Source: an uncultured Anaeromassilibacillus sp. (lineage in GTDB: Bacteria; Bacillota; Clostridia; Oscillospirales; Acutalibacteraceae). From it: a stretch of 6,973 nt of DNA. The translations under genes were made by a program, and so were the position numbers. Below, piece by piece: positions 6,189-6,973 of this stretch. How positions within the stretch are numbered: the first letter of the stretch is position 1; each line of letters starts with the position of its first letter. The stretch is taken from the NCBI GenBank assembly GCA_945988865.1, contig CAMFTQ010000036.1, positions 1-6,973 on the forward strand, in the 5' to 3' direction. The notes beneath the pieces were generated by a model that was not told the origin of the DNA, searched no databases, and saw only the letters and a list, made by a program, of their open reading frames with translations.

Positions 6189-6973
6189 TTACCAGATTCC
6201 TAAAGCTCTTTGCATAATAAGACTGACGCCCGTTATTCCTATCCAACAGCAAAATCCCATAGCGATTGGCTTTCCGCCTGTTTTTACAAGCTTAACTATA
6301 TTTGTGTTAAGACCGATTGCCGCCATTGCAACTATGATAAAGAACTTGCTAAGCTCCTTTATCGGCTTAAAGAAGTCTGCCGATACTCCGAAATTCATAG
6401 CAACGGTTGTGATTATAGACGCTGCAATAAAGTACAAAATAAAGAACGGAAAAATCTTTTTGAATGATACCTTGCCTTTGCCGGAGGTTTTTTCTTTTCT
6501 TGTTCTTACAAATGCAAGCACAAGTGTTATCGGGATAATTGCTAAGGTTCTTGTCAGCTTTACGGTTACAGCCTTGTCAAGCGTCTGTGAGCCTAAGCTG
6601 AACATACTGTCCCACGTTGATGCGGCAGCTGTAACGCTTGACGTATCGTTTACGGCTGTTCCTGCAAAAATACCGAATGCATCACCCGATGTCTGCGAAA
6701 AACCGATAAGCGTACCAAGGCTCGGAAAAACAAGCGCCGCTACTACATTAAAGAAGAAAATTACAGAAATCGCCTGTGCTACCTCCTCGTCATCTGCATC
6801 AATAACGGGAGCAGTAGCGGCAACGGCAGAGCCGCCGCAAATAGACGAGCCTACCCCGACAAGCGTAGAAATTTTAGAGGGAATTTTCATCGTCTTGTGC
6901 AGAATAAAGGCAATTAACAGCGATGTAGAAATTGTAGCAATAATTATCGGCAGCGATTCAAGTCCTGTTTCAA
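6189..6973 (-). CDS. YeiH-family (putative sulfate exporter family) membrane protein, N-terminus cut by window edge
   Basis: The frame is open to the window edge and shows the last 260 residues of a polytopic membrane protein. The family signature runs through [17 protein letters not shown], then [33 protein letters not shown], then [18 protein letters not shown]. The C-terminus [21 protein letters not shown] also matches YeiH/UPF0324 proteins. Members are usually about 330-350 residues, so some 70-90 residues lie outside. About seven membrane segments are visible. The family is annotated as putative sulfate exporter, but substrate evidence is thin and the actual solute here is unknown. An internal ATG at 6890 is not the start: the sequence upstream of it ([20 protein letters not shown]) is still family-like membrane helix and continues off the edge. 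Confidence 0.88.
   Translation of the reverse strand, partial: ETGLESLPIIIATISTSLLIAFILHKTMKIPSKISTLVGVGSSICGGSAVAATAPVIDADDEEVAQAISVIFFFNVVAALVFPSLGTLIGFSQTSGDAFGIFAGTAVNDTSSVTAAASTWDSMFSLGSQTLDKAVTVKLTRTLAIIPITLVLAFVRTRKEKTSGKGKVSFKKIFPFFILYFIAASIITTVAMNFGVSADFFKPIKELSKFFIIVAMAAIGLNTNIVKLVKTGGKPIAMGFCCWIGITGVSLIMQRALGIW

Noticed and set aside
6888..6890. ATG at 6890 as the start of the YeiH-family protein
   Set aside because: The frame stays open to the window edge, and the upstream codons encode a family-typical membrane helix, so this is an internal methionine.

Overview
The window looks like chromosome of a low-GC, Gram-positive gut-type Clostridia, probably an Oscillospiraceae/Ruminococcus-like organism. 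This is inferred from AGGAGG-type ribosome binding sites, AT-rich spacers, a clostridial Big2/YkuD cell-wall lipoprotein, a DUF6512-type membrane protein, and the short GC-rich CTCCCC/GGGGAG foldback repeats common in gut Firmicutes intergenic DNA. No rRNA or tRNA gene is visible, so the taxonomy is an inference.

Layout: (1) 1-1403, minus strand: guaB (IMP dehydrogenase), missing about 20 C-terminal residues at the window edge, with a clear sigma-A promoter at 1480-1508. (2) 1658-2251 and 2329-2592, minus strand: a five-helix DUF6512-like membrane protein and an 87-residue protein with one C-terminal membrane anchor, separated by a hairpin that covers the ribosome binding site of the former. 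(3) 2593-3035: a 443-bp AT-rich divergent intergenic region with a cluster of DnaA-box-like 9-mers, a perfect 10-bp tandem repeat and an 8-1-8 palindrome. (4) 3036-4250, plus strand: a lipoprotein L,D-transpeptidase (Big2, YkuD, DUF5011-like Ig domain), closed by a 16-bp terminator stem. (5) 4251-4703: a 453-bp convergent intergenic region holding a complete 252-bp MITE (23-bp imperfect terminal inverted repeats, exact 8-bp target duplication TTAATTTT) full of GC-rich hairpins, plus a second small foldback repeat. (6) 4704-6086, minus strand: a stand-alone condensation-domain protein whose active-site motif has lost the second histidine, with its own strong promoter and a 5'-leader inverted repeat. 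(7) 6189-6973, minus strand: a YeiH-family membrane transporter truncated by the window edge.

The genes do not form one pathway. They read as separate transcription units: purine synthesis, envelope/cell wall, an orphan NRPS-like acyltransferase fold, and a transporter. The items most worth following up are the intact MITE with IS6-like ends, the DnaA-box-like cluster between divergent genes, and the orphan condensation-fold protein with a degenerate active site.
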